Assembly: GCF_011927945.1 (NCBI RefSeq)
Contig: NZ_JAATJM010000002.1
Coordinates: 620,001-684,000, forward strand
Reading direction: 5' to 3'
DNA length: 64,000 bases
Source of the DNA: Brevundimonas alba
Lineage (GTDB): Bacteria > Pseudomonadota > Alphaproteobacteria > Caulobacterales > Caulobacteraceae
This document shows, piece after piece, positions 26,402 through 34,977 of the stretch. The number at the start of each line of letters is the position of its first letter. The stretch's first letter is position 1. The translations under genes and the position numbers were made by a program. Below the pieces are notes generated by a model. That model was given only the letters and a program-made list of their open reading frames with translations. It was not told where the DNA came from and did not search any database.

Positions 26402-27031
26402 CTAGCCGGCGGAGCGGGCGATGCGTTCGACTTCCTTGCGTACCTGGGCCTCGACGATGCCCGGCAGGTTGGCGTCCAGCCACTCCTTCAGCATCGGCCG
26501 CAGCAGCGAGCGGGCCAGTTCGTCGAGCGTCGGGCCGGTCGGGATCGAAGGTTCCATGGGTTCGGACTTCTTCAGGGTGGAGGCCAGGCCGGCGAAGGCG
26601 GAGGCGGAGGCGGCGGCCGCCGTATCCCCCACGAGGGCGTCGTAGCTCGGGGTCGAGCCGTGGCTGGTCGTGTCCGACGGATGCTCGGGCTCGGGCGCGA
26701 AGACCGATTCGCTGACCGCCTCGACCGGGAAGGGATCGGGCTCGCTGGCGGGCGAGACCTCCAGGTCGCCGATGCTCTCGGTGACAGGCGCTTCGTAGGT
26801 GTCGGTGAGTTCCAGCACGTCCTCTTCCGAGGCGGCGGGCTCCTGAACCGAGACGGTTTCATCCATCAGGGCCGGCGAGACGGCGGGCTCTTCCGGCTGG
26901 GCAGGCTCTTCCTGAGCGGGCGCGGCGGCGGCCGAAGCCGTTTCGGCGGGCGCGTCGTCTTCGGAGATGATCCGGCGGATCGACGCCAGGATTTCCTCCA
27001 TCGTCGGTTCCTGGGCGGTCTGGTCGGTCAT
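26402..27031 (-). CDS. popZ: polar organizing protein PopZ (DUF2497)
   Basis: 209 residues with the three-part PopZ layout: an N-terminal client-binding helix EPTMEEILASIRRIISEDDA, a long acidic Pro/Glu-rich disordered linker (about residues 28-140), and a C-terminal oligomerisation region with LDELARSLLRPMLKEWLDAN and VEAQVRKEVERIARSAG. In Caulobacter PopZ forms a polar microdomain that tethers the ParB-parS centromere and recruits cell-cycle kinases. The linker is somewhat longer than in C. crescentus. Order tolC-popZ-valS is as I recall for Caulobacter. Confidence 0.95.
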   Translation of the reverse strand: MTDQTAQEPTMEEILASIRRIISEDDAPAETASAAAAPAQEEPAQPEEPAVSPALMDETVSVQEPAASEEDVLELTDTYEAPVTESIGDLEVSPASEPDPFPVEAVSESVFAPEPEHPSDTTSHGSTPSYDALVGDTAAAASASAFAGLASTLKKSEPMEPSIPTGPTLDELARSLLRPMLKEWLDANLPGIVEAQVRKEVERIARSAG

Positions 27032-27196
27032 GTCGAAACCCCGAGGCGCGCGGCGAACGCAAGGTCAGATTGGATGAACGGCGTGGCTCCCCTGGACCCA
27101 CCCCGCCCGATGTCGTCGCATCTCAGCCCGCTGGAATCAACGGGCGTTTTTCGCGCCACAGGTTAACGGGCCGGGCGCGAGTCGCCTGAGGGGCGA

Positions 27197-28690
27197 TCAG
27201 TTCCGCGGTGCGGTCTGGACGATTTCCGACTTCAGCTGCTGGTCGATCGGGGCGTCGACGGCGTCGTTGGCCGGCACGATCGGCGGGGCGAGGATGCGGT
27301 CGATGGTTTCGACGATGCCGTCCCACGGCAGGGCGCCGCGGTTGCGCACGCGCTGGTAGTTGTCGACCGGATTGTAGAGGGTCAGCGTCGGATCGAGGTC
27401 CGCGCCTTCCAGACGTCCCATGGCGGCCAGCAGATTGGCCTGGGCGACGTATTCGTTGCGGCGGGCGGCGGCGAGGGTGACCTCGGCGCTGCGCAGCTCC
27501 AGTTCCTGGTTCAGCACGTCCAGCGTGGTGCGCAGGCCGACCTGGGCCTCCTGACGCACGCCCTCGGCGGCGACGGTGGCGGCGCGGACGGCTTCGGCGC
27601 CGGCCTCGAGGCTGGCGCGGGCCGAGATGGCCTGGGCGAAGGCCGAGCTGACGGACTGGAGGGTGTTTCGGCGCTCGCCCTCGACATTGATCTGGGCGAC
27701 GTTGGCGCGCTCCAGCGCCTGGGCCACACGGGAGCCGTTCAGGCCGCCGGTGAACAGGGGGATGGAGAGGGTGGCGCCCGCGGTCAGGCGGGTCGAATCA
27801 GCGATGTCGCCGATGCGGTCGAAGTCCTGGTTGGAGCCGCCGTAGGAGGCGCTGAGCCGGGCGGAGGGCAGGTATTCGGCCTTGGCGGCGGCGACATTGG
27901 CCTCGGCCGCGCGCAGGCTGTAGGCGGCCGAGCGGACGCCCGGGTTGTCCTGCAGGGCCACGTCGAGAGCGTTGTCGAAGTCGGTCGGCACGCCCGGCAG
28001 GACCGGCATCGGGGCCAGATCGCCCGGAGACTGGCCGACGACGGCGGCGTAGGAGGCGCGCGACACCGACAGCTGGGCCTGGGCGTTGGCGAGGTCGGCC
28101 TCGGACTGGGCCAGACGGGCCTCGGACTGGGCGACGTCGGTGCGGGTGATCTCGCCGACCTCGAAGCGGGCCGAGGCCTCCTCGAGCTGGCGCTGAAGCA
28201 CGCCGAGGTTGGCCTGACGGATGCCCAGAACCTCGGTGTCGCGGATCACGTCAGCATAGGCCTGGATGACCGCGGCCAGCACCGACTGCTCGATGTCGCG
28301 CAGGTTCTCGCGGCCGGCGAGGATGTCGGCCTCGGCGGCGGTGATGCCGTGACCGATGCGGCCGCCGCTCCAGATCGTCTGCGACAGGCCGATGCTGGCC
28401 GAGGCGCTGTCGCTGTAGGGGTCGGCGAACGGGACATTGTTCTGGTCGCCGAAATCCTGCGAGAGGTTACCGCTGACGGTGATGTCCAGTTGCGGGCGCA
28501 GGCCGGCGCGGGCTTGGACGATCGACTCGTCGAGCGCGCGCTGGTTGGCGCGCTGGGCCAGCAGCGAGGGATTGGTCTGATAGGCCAGGGCGATCGCTTC
28601 CTGCAGCGTTTCGGCCCAGGCGGGCGCGCTCAGGCCGGTGACGACGGCGATCAGGGCGACCGAGGCGAGCGCGCGCGAACGTTTCAGCAT
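27197..28690 (-). CDS. tolC: TolC family outer membrane channel protein
   Basis: 497 residues with a signal peptide (cut after APAWA). Two internally similar halves of long coiled-coil helices are seen: LQEAIALAYQTNPSLLAQRA starts repeat 1 and the LDVALQDNPGVRSAAYSLRA segment starts repeat 2. The TolC/PrtF pattern of type I secretion outer-membrane factors fits, and RsaF of Caulobacter belongs here. It joins an inner-membrane ABC or RND pump to the outside. The neighbouring pcm-like gene upstream is a conserved partner. The gap 27032-27196 holds a hairpin with GTTTTTC on the plus strand but no plus-strand gene. Confidence 0.9.
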   Translation of the reverse strand: MLKRSRALASVALIAVVTGLSAPAWAETLQEAIALAYQTNPSLLAQRANQRALDESIVQARAGLRPQLDITVSGNLSQDFGDQNNVPFADPYSDSASASIGLSQTIWSGGRIGHGITAAEADILAGRENLRDIEQSVLAAVIQAYADVIRDTEVLGIRQANLGVLQRQLEEASARFEVGEITRTDVAQSEARLAQSEADLANAQAQLSVSRASYAAVVGQSPGDLAPMPVLPGVPTDFDNALDVALQDNPGVRSAAYSLRAAEANVAAAKAEYLPSARLSASYGGSNQDFDRIGDIADSTRLTAGATLSIPLFTGGLNGSRVAQALERANVAQINVEGERRNTLQSVSSAFAQAISARASLEAGAEAVRAATVAAEGVRQEAQVGLRTTLDVLNQELELRSAEVTLAAARRNEYVAQANLLAAMGRLEGADLDPTLTLYNPVDNYQRVRNRGALPWDGIVETIDRILAPPIVPANDAVDAPIDQQLKSEIVQTAPRN

Positions 28691-28817
28691 GTGTGTTCCT
28701 GCATGGCGCGGAGAAAGCGCGCCCCTTTGTATCCCATAGGCCTGATGCGGGACGGTTTCGCCCCGCGCCAGTTAAGATTTTTTCACGCGTGCGGCCAAAA
28801 AGCCGCCGCCGCCAACC

Positions 28818-29447
28818 CTAGAGCGCGAACGACGGTTCCGGGGCGAGTTCCGAAAGCACCGGCGGGGCGGCGTCGAACAGTTCCCGGCGCGACAGGCCGG
28901 ACGATCCCTTGACGTACAGCACGGCCTTGCCCGCGGGCCCCGCGCGCTCGACCACCGCCAGACGCCCGCCGATCTTCAGGGCGGCCAGCCAGGCCTCGGG
29001 CCGCACCGGAACGGCGGCCTCTGAGACGATGACGTCATAGCCTTCGCCCGACGGTTGCCCGAAGGGCGCGACCACGGCCTGGACGCCCGCTTCGGCGAGC
29101 GCCGGAGCCACGACCTCGAACACGGCGGCGTCGGCTTCCTGGGCGGTGACCTTGAGGCGCATTTCGGCCAACACGGCGGCGGCGTATGGGGCGGCGATGG
29201 CCAGAGCGGTCTCGCCGGTGCGCAGGTCCAGCGCCATCAGCAGTTTGGACAGGTCGCGGGCCAGCATCAGCCGGCGGCCGGCGGCGATCTCGGGCTCGAT
29301 CTCGGCATACGCGGAGAAGGCGCGTTCGGCGGGCAGGAAGCGCTCGCGGGGCACGGCCAGCAGGGCGGCCTGCAGGGCCCGGTCCGTGACGTCGTTCACC
29401 CGGACCTGACTGTCCACCATGACCTTGCGCGCGGCGGTGAAATCCAT
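28818..29447 (-). CDS. protein-L-isoaspartate O-methyltransferase homologue, motif I degenerate
   Basis: 209 residues from ATG 29447 (MDFTAARKVMVDSQVRVNDV); a start eight codons earlier is possible. Overall Pcm layout is kept: VPRERFLPAERAFSAYAE, then RDLSKLLMALDL. However, the glycine-rich SAM-binding motif I (normally like EIGTGSGY) reads ALAIAAPYAAAVLA at residues 81-94, so methyl transfer may be lost or altered. It lies directly upstream of tolC, a linkage I recall as conserved in alphaproteobacteria, and may have a structural or export-linked role. Confidence 0.8.
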   Translation of the reverse strand: MDFTAARKVMVDSQVRVNDVTDRALQAALLAVPRERFLPAERAFSAYAEIEPEIAAGRRLMLARDLSKLLMALDLRTGETALAIAAPYAAAVLAEMRLKVTAQEADAAVFEVVAPALAEAGVQAVVAPFGQPSGEGYDVIVSEAAVPVRPEAWLAALKIGGRLAVVERAGPAGKAVLYVKGSSGLSRRELFDAAPPVLSELAPEPSFAL

Positions 29448-29601
29448 CTGTCGTACGTCCAGAAAAAGCAAAGCGCGGTAACCCGCCGGAAATCTCGCGC
29501 GCTTATAGGTCTGTGCGTTGCGGGGGACAATCCGATCTGATAGCGAACGCCCCTCGCGATGGCGAGGCTGTTACCGGGAGCGTTTCCGGGGGGCGGCCCA
29601 G

Positions 29602-29675
29602 GGCCTGATGGCGGAGTGGTGACGCAGAGGACTGCAAATCCTTGCACCCGGGTTCGATTCCCGGTCAGGCCTCCA
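29602..29675 (+). tRNA. tRNA-Cys (GCA)
   Basis: Acceptor GGCCTGA pairs with TCAGGCC at 29665-29671; anticodon stem GAGGA/TCCTT with loop CTGCAAA (anticodon GCA); T-loop TTCGATT; CCA encoded at 29673-29675. 74 nt. It is convergent with the 39-aa minus-strand gene. Confidence 0.96.
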
Positions 29676-29702
29676 TCGCGATTTCAGACAGACAAAGGCC
29701 GG

Positions 29703-29822
29703 TCAGACCGGCGCGGTCATCCAGCCGATGACGGTGGCCGCGCTGACGGACGCGGCGACGATCGTGATGGCCACGGCGACGCGCGCGTTGCGGCTCACGA
29801 AAAACAGAATGCTGTCGAACAT
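29703..29822 (-). CDS. 39-aa single-helix membrane protein
   Basis: ATG 29822 opens a 39-residue frame (MFDSILFFVSRNARVAVAIT continuing to MTAPV). A strong GGGGGAG site lies 8-9 bp before the ATG, unusually good for this region. The product has a short positively charged stretch (RNAR) and one hydrophobic helix, like many alphaproteobacterial small membrane proteins. The stop overlaps a hairpin (GCCGGT-CAG-ACCGGC, 29698-29712) with a weak T-run on the minus strand. The family is not recognised. Confidence 0.6.
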   Translation of the reverse strand: MFDSILFFVSRNARVAVAITIVAASVSAATVIGWMTAPV

Positions 29823-29911
29823 AATCAACTCCCCCCGGACACAGACAGAGCGCCACAGATTTCGGCGTTCATCAAGGTATACGAAGGGTTAATCGCGGAT
29901 CAGTGAACGCT

Positions 29912-30715
29912 TTACGCCTGCCGCGTGAAATGATGCAGGGCGATGGCCCCCGCGGTAGCCACATTGAGGGAATCGAAGCCGCCGGACATCGGGATGCCGA
30001 TCGTCTCGCACCGTTCCAGCAGGTGAGTCGGCAAGCCGGGCCCCTCGGCGCCCAGCACGATGGCCGTCCGCCCTCCCCTCGGCGCGATGTGCAGCGGGTT
30101 CGGCGACGACGGCGTCATCGCCAGAACCCGGAAGCCCGCCGCCTTCAGTTCGTCGATGGCATCGCCCGGGTTCAGGCCGGTCGCCATGGGCGTCCGCAGC
30201 ACGGCCCCGACCGAGACGCGGATAGCCTTGCGGTAGAAGGGATCGCAGCAGTGGTCGTCCAGCAGCACCGCCCCCGCTCCGAAGGCCGCGGCGGAGCGGA
30301 AGATCCCGCCCATGTTGTCGTGATTGCCGATGCCGCAGGCGAGCACCACGACGGCGTCGTCCGCCAGTCCCGCCAGCACCTCGGCCAGCGGACGGGCGGC
30401 GGGCTTCTCGCCCAACGCGAGGATGCCCCGGTGCAGATGGAAGCCGGCGATGCCGTCGAGCACGGGCTGGGACGCCGCATAGACCGGCGTGTCCGGCGGC
30501 AGGGCGGCCAGCGCCTCCGCCAGCGCGGACAGTCGTTTCTCCGCGATCAGGGCGGCCACCGGTCTGCACAGCGAGGCCGCCGAGGCCAGCACGCGCAGCA
30601 CCACCTCGCCCTCGGCCACGAACAGGCCCTGCCGTCCGGTCAGGTCGCGTTCGCGGATGTCGCGGAAGGCCGCGACGCGGGGGTCCAGCGGATCGTCGAT
30701 GGGGATTGCGGCCAA
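29912..30715 (-). CDS. TrmH/SpoU family RNA methyltransferase
   Basis: 267 residues. SPOUT trefoil-knot motifs: GNHDNMGGIFRSAAAFGA (motif 1, Asn and Arg), AIVLGAEGPGLP (motif 2) and IPMSGGFDSLNVATAGAIAL (motif 3). The N-terminal part (FVAEGEVVLRVL) is the substrate-binding domain. It methylates ribose 2'-OH in tRNA or rRNA; the site is not evident. TTG 30715 is taken as start, as GGGAAA precedes it by 7 bp and it fits family length; no in-frame ATG is near. Confidence 0.85.
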   Translation of the reverse strand: MAAIPIDDPLDPRVAAFRDIRERDLTGRQGLFVAEGEVVLRVLASAASLCRPVAALIAEKRLSALAEALAALPPDTPVYAASQPVLDGIAGFHLHRGILALGEKPAARPLAEVLAGLADDAVVVLACGIGNHDNMGGIFRSAAAFGAGAVLLDDHCCDPFYRKAIRVSVGAVLRTPMATGLNPGDAIDELKAAGFRVLAMTPSSPNPLHIAPRGGRTAIVLGAEGPGLPTHLLERCETIGIPMSGGFDSLNVATAGAIALHHFTRQA

Positions 30716-30730
30716 TCGGATATTTCCCGT

Positions 30731-30760
30731 TGCGTGAGCCTGACTCGCGCTGCTATAGCG
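30731..30760 (+). promoter_or_regulatory. candidate tRNA-Asn promoter
   Basis: TTGCGT (30731-30736) and TATAGC (30755-30760) are 18 bp apart, and the tRNA begins 24 bp after the -10. The GCTATAGCGC context resembles housekeeping promoters of Caulobacter. It overlaps the 5' side of the divergent SpoU gene. Confidence 0.55.
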
Positions 30761-30783
30761 CCCGCCTTCCCGAGAGGAAGTGT

Positions 30784-30858
30784 TCCGCGGTAGCTCAGTG
30801 GTAGAGCAGCCGACTGTTAATCGGCTGGTCGTAGGTTCGAATCCTACCCGCGGAGCCA
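30784..30858 (+). tRNA. tRNA-Asn (GTT)
   Basis: Acceptor TCCGCGG pairs with CCGCGGA at 30848-30854; anticodon stem GCCGA/TCGGC with loop CTGTTAA (anticodon GTT); T-loop TTCGAAT; CCA encoded at 30856-30858. Confidence 0.97.
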
Positions 30859-30925
30859 CTCTCTCGCCTCCCCCGACATCGTGACAGGCCCGAAGCCGCC
30901 ATCGGCGCCGTCGGCATGGGCGCAA

Positions 30926-30953
30926 GAAAAAAGCCCGACGCGAGCGCCGGGCT
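30926..30953 (-). terminator. terminator of the lipoprotein gene at 31040
   Basis: Read on the minus strand, AGCCCG and CGGGCT (30948-30953 with 30932-30937) frame a 10-nt loop and run into TTTTTTC. It is 87 bp after the lipoprotein stop. The rest of the gap 30859-31039 shows no gene. Confidence 0.8.
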
Positions 30954-31039
30954 GAAGTAGTTCGGTGATGGTGGGTGTCCTCGAAAGAAGGAAGACGCCC
31001 CCTCGATCCGCTGAATTGGTTAACAAGCGCTAAACCATG

Positions 31040-31792
31040 TCAGGCGCCCGCGAGATCGGGCAGCCAGGTCGACTGGCGACCGCCTCCGGGGGCGGTCCAG
31101 CGGATCATCCAGCCGGCCCCCGACCGTTCGACCGACAGGTTCTGGGAGGGCGACGCGGGCTCTCCCGGCCAGACGAATTCGCGGTCGCCGACCTGGATCG
31201 AATCCGGCCCGGCGTGCGGCGCCAGCATGACCGACCAGCGCCCTTCCGCATCCGGCGTCACCGGGACCGTCTCGCCGCCGCCCCGGACCTGAATCTGCGT
31301 TGCGCCCGGTGCGGTCCGGCCCGAGGCGACACGCATTCGGCCGTCGCTATCGATGGCTCCGAGCGCCGGCGCGGCGTCGAGCCGGCGAGTCGCCCCGCCC
31401 GGTCGGAGCACGGCGATCGGTCCCTGCCCCGCCGCCAGGATCAGCAGGCGATCCGGCGAGGGCGCGGTGTCCTGCCCCACCTGGGTCTCGGGACGCAGCA
31501 GCAGATGCTGGGCCGGCGCCGGCACGCGCAGTTCGAACCGGCCCTGCGAATCGGCGGTGGCGGCGAAGGCGGCGCCATCGTCTCCGCGCAGCACCACCCG
31601 CGCTTCGGGCTGGGCCGCGCCGGAGACCACGAGCGCCGATCCGTTGCGCTGCACCCGCTGGATGACCGGCGGCTGGGCCCAGTCCCCGCCGGTCTCCGCC
31701 GCCGCCTTGTCCGGCCGGGGCGGCGTCGGGGAGCAGGCCATCGCGCCGCCGGCGAGCACGGCCGCGGCCATGGACAATATCGCCCGTTTCAT
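31040..31792 (-). CDS. hypothetical lipoprotein with repeated beta domains
   Basis: 250 residues from ATG 31792, with a lipoprotein-like signal ending GGAMAC at about residue 20 (Met at -2 is unusual). The mature part looks like two Ig-like beta domains: VIQRVQRNGSALVVSGAAQP with FELRVPAP, then TQIQVRGGGETVPVTPDAEG with WSVMLAPHAGP. A tail WMIRWTAPGGGRQSTWLPDL follows. Such proteins are envelope-anchored; no function is recognised. The longer upstream frame is not used because it would run into the divergent LOG gene. Confidence 0.75.
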   Translation of the reverse strand: MKRAILSMAAAVLAGGAMACSPTPPRPDKAAAETGGDWAQPPVIQRVQRNGSALVVSGAAQPEARVVLRGDDGAAFAATADSQGRFELRVPAPAQHLLLRPETQVGQDTAPSPDRLLILAAGQGPIAVLRPGGATRRLDAAPALGAIDSDGRMRVASGRTAPGATQIQVRGGGETVPVTPDAEGRWSVMLAPHAGPDSIQVGDREFVWPGEPASPSQNLSVERSGAGWMIRWTAPGGGRQSTWLPDLAGA

Positions 31793-31874
31793 CCTGCCTC
31801 TCCGACCGTTAGGAGTGTCGCCCCAGATAGCGCGGCGGGACGCCGGCTGTCTTTCACTGTCTTCAAGAGGCTCC

Positions 31875-32477
31875 ATGTCGCCGCCCGTCACCATCCAGCC
31901 GTTCGACGGCAAGTCCGTCTGCCTGTTCTGCGGTTCCGCCGAAAGCGTTCGTCCCGAGTATCTGGCGGCGGCCACGGCGTTCGGCGAGCAGACGGCGCGT
32001 CAGGGCTGGCGGCTGGTCTATGGCGGCGGCGGCGTCGGCCTGATGGGCGCCTCGGCCCGCGCGGCGCACGGGGCCGGCGGACGGGTGCTGGGAATCATGC
32101 CCGGCTTCCTGCGCAGCCGCGAACGGCTGTTCGACGACGTCGAGACGGTGGTCGTTCCCTCGATGCACGAGCGTAAGACGCTGATGTACGACCAGTCTGA
32201 CGCCTTCGTCGTCGCGCCGGGCGGCGTCGGCACGCTGGAAGAGGCTATCGAGGTGCTGTCGTGGAAGCGGCTCGACCTGCACGCCAAGCCGGTGATCTTC
32301 CTGAATCTGAACGGTTTCTGGGACGCCCTGCTGGCGGTCATGGACCACAGCATCGAGGAAGGCATGACGCCGCCGTCGTTCCGGCAGGCGTGGGTGGTTT
32401 GCGACAGCGTCGAGGCGGCCATCGAGGCCGTCCGGGCGGCGGACGATGTGCCCCACTTGCAACATGATCAGCGATAA
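31875..32477 (+). CDS. TIGR00730/LOG family Rossmann-fold protein
   Basis: 200 residues. The LOG signature PGGVGTLEEAIEVLSWKRLD and GGGGVGLMGASARAAHGAGG are intact, along with Arg in MHERKTLM. Proteins of this family cleave nucleoside 5'-monophosphates (cytokinin riboside phosphates or AMP) to free base and ribose phosphate. The cellular substrate here is unknown. ATG 31875 follows an 82-bp divergent gap. Confidence 0.92.
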   Translation: MSPPVTIQPFDGKSVCLFCGSAESVRPEYLAAATAFGEQTARQGWRLVYGGGGVGLMGASARAAHGAGGRVLGIMPGFLRSRERLFDDVETVVVPSMHERKTLMYDQSDAFVVAPGGVGTLEEAIEVLSWKRLDLHAKPVIFLNLNGFWDALLAVMDHSIEEGMTPPSFRQAWVVCDSVEAAIEAVRAADDVPHLQHDQR

Positions 32478-32596
32478 GTAATCGTTGGTCAGTCAAGTTC
32501 GTCTCTTTTGAAAACGCGGCTTGACAGTTGCGTATCAAAACGGACATTGGCGATCACCGGGCGGAAACACGCCCCGCCAACATCGGAGACCTCCCC

Positions 32597-32887
32597 ATGC
32601 GTGCTCTGCTTATCGCCGCGACCCTGTTCGCCGCCGCCCCCGCCTTCGCCCAGGCCCCGGTTTCGAGCGCCGTTCTCGCCGACGCCGCCAAGGCTCCGGC
32701 CTCGCGCACCATCATCGACGGCGCCACGTGGCGCTGCGAGGGTTCGGCCTGCACCGCCACCGGCGGCGCCAGCCAGACCGCGGCCCGCGCCTGCCGCCGC
32801 GTCGTCGCCCGCTTCGGCGCCGTGACCGCCTTCACCTACAAGGGCGTCGACCTGACGGCCGAACAGATCGCCGCCTGCAACGCCTGA
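32597..32887 (+). CDS. short exported protein, CC_3452-like
   Basis: 96 residues: a signal peptide (MRALLIAATLFAAAPAFAQA), then VSSAVLADAAKAPASRTIID and GATWRCEGSACTATGGA, with a last cysteine in IAACNA. Four cysteines in the mature part suggest disulfides. It resembles a short Caulobacterales secreted family that I remember as CC_3452; its function is unknown. TTGACA at 32521 lies between inverted TTTTGA and TCAAAA hexamers (32506-32511, 32535-32540), a possible controlled promoter 70 bp upstream. Confidence 0.7.
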   Translation: MRALLIAATLFAAAPAFAQAPVSSAVLADAAKAPASRTIIDGATWRCEGSACTATGGASQTAARACRRVVARFGAVTAFTYKGVDLTAEQIAACNA

Positions 32888-32913
32888 TCGGCGCAGCGGC
32901 TATCGACCAAGCA

Positions 32914-32945
32914 AAAGGGCCGCTCCCTGCCGGGGGCGGCCCTTT
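32914..32945. terminator. bidirectional terminator between CC_3452-like gene and gltX
   Basis: AAAGGGCCGC (32914-32923) pairs with GCGGCCCTTT (32936-32945). The stem has A and T ends on both strands, so it can stop transcription from both sides of this convergent pair. Confidence 0.8.
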
Positions 32946-32964
32946 CTGCATCCCGGGGTGACGA

Positions 32965-34299
32965 TCAGGCGGTTTCGCCACCGAGGCGCTTCTCGATCCG
33001 CTCGCGGCCGATCAGCGGCACCAGCGTCGCCATGTCGGGGCCATGCTCCTGACCGGTCAGGATGTGGCGCAGCGGCATGAACAGCGCCTTGCCCTTGGCC
33101 CCGGTCCGCGCCTTGACCGCCGCGGTCCAGACCGACCAGGCGTCGGCTTCAAGGGTCGCCGGCAGGACATCGAGCGCCGCCGCGGCGAAGGCCGGATCGT
33201 CGACCACCGGCGTAACCGGACCGCTGATGATCCGTTCCAGATCAACCACATCCGAGAACTTCTGAAGGTTGGGACGCAGGGCGTTCCAGACAGGTTCGCC
33301 GAGATCGCAGTTCAGCGCCGCCAGCCTCGGCTGCGCCGTGGCGTAGTCCATGACATGCAGAGCCTGGGCGTTGAGCCGGTCCAGATCGGCGGTGTCGTAG
33401 CGCGCCGGCGAACGGCCCATCTTCGAGAAGCTGAAGCTCTGGCCGAGGGCGTCGATGGAGGTCCCGACCTCGAGCGGATCGGAGGTGCCGATACGGCCCA
33501 GATGGCTGGTGATGGCGATCGGCTCATAGCCCTGCTCGCGCATTTCCGAGATCGACAGCGAGCCGAGCCGCTTGGACAGGGCCTGACCGTCTGCGCCGAC
33601 CAGCAGCGGCATATGGGCGAACGAGGGCACAGGCCCGCCCAGCGCCTCGAAGATCTCGATCTGGGCGCCGGTGTTGGTGACGTGGTCCTCACCCCGGATC
33701 ACGTGGGTGATGCCCATGTCGATGTCGTCGACCACCGACGGCAGGGTGTAGAGGAACAGGCCGTCCTCGCGGATGAGCACCGGGTCGGACATCGAGGCGG
33801 TGTCGACCTCGGCGTGGCCGCGCGACAGGTCTTCCCAAGCCACACGTTTGCCGTCCAGCTTGAAGCGCCAGTGCGGGCGGCGGCCCTCGGCCTCGTAGGC
33901 GGCCTTCTGATCGTCCGTCAGCTCGAGCGCGGCACGGTCGTAGATCGGCGGCAGGCCGCGCGAAAGCTGCACCTTGCGGCGGCGGTCCAGTTCATCGGCG
34001 GTTTCATAGGCGGGATACAGCCGGCCCGAAGCCTTCAGCCGGGCGGCGGCCTCTTCATAGCGGTCGAACCGCTTCGACTGGTTGTGGCGCTCATCCCAGA
34101 CCAGGCCGAGCCAGCTCAGGTCGTCCTCGATGCCCTGTTCGAACTCGGGCGTGGAGCGGGCCAGATCGGTGTCGTCGATGCGCAGGACGAACGCGCCGCC
34201 CTGGCCTTTGGCGAACATCCAGTTCACCAGCGCCGTGCGCACATTGCCTACGTGCAGCTTACCCGTCGGCGACGGGGCGAAACGAACCTTGACGGACAT
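32965..34299 (-). CDS. gltX: glutamate--tRNA ligase, short alphaproteobacterial type
   Basis: 444 residues. The HIGH-type motif is FAPSPTGKLHVGNVRTALVN and the KMSKS-type loop is GQALSKRLGSLSI. The catalytic core matches GluRS; the C-terminal anticodon-binding domain is shorter than in E. coli GluRS (471 residues). Alphaproteobacteria often carry two gltX genes, and the ALSKRLGSLS loop is what I associate with the shorter copy; the other copy is not in the window. dksA follows upstream on the same strand with a 68-bp gap. Confidence 0.92.
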   Translation of the reverse strand: MSVKVRFAPSPTGKLHVGNVRTALVNWMFAKGQGGAFVLRIDDTDLARSTPEFEQGIEDDLSWLGLVWDERHNQSKRFDRYEEAAARLKASGRLYPAYETADELDRRRKVQLSRGLPPIYDRAALELTDDQKAAYEAEGRRPHWRFKLDGKRVAWEDLSRGHAEVDTASMSDPVLIREDGLFLYTLPSVVDDIDMGITHVIRGEDHVTNTGAQIEIFEALGGPVPSFAHMPLLVGADGQALSKRLGSLSISEMREQGYEPIAITSHLGRIGTSDPLEVGTSIDALGQSFSFSKMGRSPARYDTADLDRLNAQALHVMDYATAQPRLAALNCDLGEPVWNALRPNLQKFSDVVDLERIISGPVTPVVDDPAFAAAALDVLPATLEADAWSVWTAAVKARTGAKGKALFMPLRHILTGQEHGPDMATLVPLIGRERIEKRLGGETA

Positions 34300-34367
34300 C
34301 AGACGACCTTGAAACGCGAGGCGCGTAGGTCGCCCCCGTAGCCGCTCAAGTCAAGGCGTGGCGGTCG

Positions 34368-34796
34368 TCAGTCGTCGCGGTGGACGCGTTCGCGGCGCTC
34401 GTGCCGTTCCTGGGCCTCGACCGAGAGGGTTGCGGTGGGGCGGGCCTCCAGGCGGCCAAGGCTGATCGGCTCTCCGGTTTCCTCGCAATAGCCGTAGGAC
34501 CCGTCCTCGATCCGGCGCAGGGCCTCGTCGATCTTCGAGATCAGCTTCCGTTGACGATCCCGGGTCCGCAACTCCAGCGCGCGGTCCGATTCCGATGACG
34601 CCCGGTCGACGAGATCCGGATGGTTCTCCGTCTCAGCCTTGAGATTGGTCACCGTGCCCTTGGACTCACGAAGGATTTCGTCCTTCCAGGCCAAGAGCTT
34701 GCCCTTGAAATAGGCCAGCTGCCGTTCATTCATGAACGGCTCGTCGTCGGACGGCCTGTACGCGGCCGGCTCGATCACAGACGCTAATGCGTTCAT
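34368..34796 (-). CDS. dksA: RNA polymerase-binding protein DksA, single-cysteine form
   Basis: 142 residues from ATG 34796. The coiled-coil (residues about 22-100) keeps the tip NHPDLVDRASSESDRALELR with the Asp-x-Ala needed to act on RNA polymerase. Of the four zinc-finger cysteines of E. coli DksA only C104 (YGYCEETGEP) remains; the others are T, S and A (ATLSVEAQ). Such zinc-independent DksA is known in alphaproteobacteria. It tunes transcription with ppGpp and sits next to the flagellar genes. Confidence 0.93.
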   Translation of the reverse strand: MNALASVIEPAAYRPSDDEPFMNERQLAYFKGKLLAWKDEILRESKGTVTNLKAETENHPDLVDRASSESDRALELRTRDRQRKLISKIDEALRRIEDGSYGYCEETGEPISLGRLEARPTATLSVEAQERHERRERVHRDD

Positions 34797-34977
34797 CGCA
34801 CTCACGCTTTCAACAGCGCCCCCCTGTGGCGCAGTGCTGCGTATAGGGATGGCGAAGAGTCGCGGCAACAACGCTCGCGCGAGCGTGACCGGCGTTTGAT
34901 CGGGAGAATGCCGGAGCGTGACATTTCTTCATCACCCGGCGCTCGGCGAGCACGCTTTTGCGAAAGATTTCGCCGAC

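Noticed and set aside
27118..27150. Hairpin with GTTTTTC between popZ and tolC read as a terminator
   Set aside because: The T-run is on the plus strand, where no gene ends; on the minus strand no U-tract follows.
32506..32544. Full promoter for the CC_3452-like gene
   Set aside because: TTGACA is good but no acceptable -10 lies 16-18 bp away; mentioned only as a possibility.
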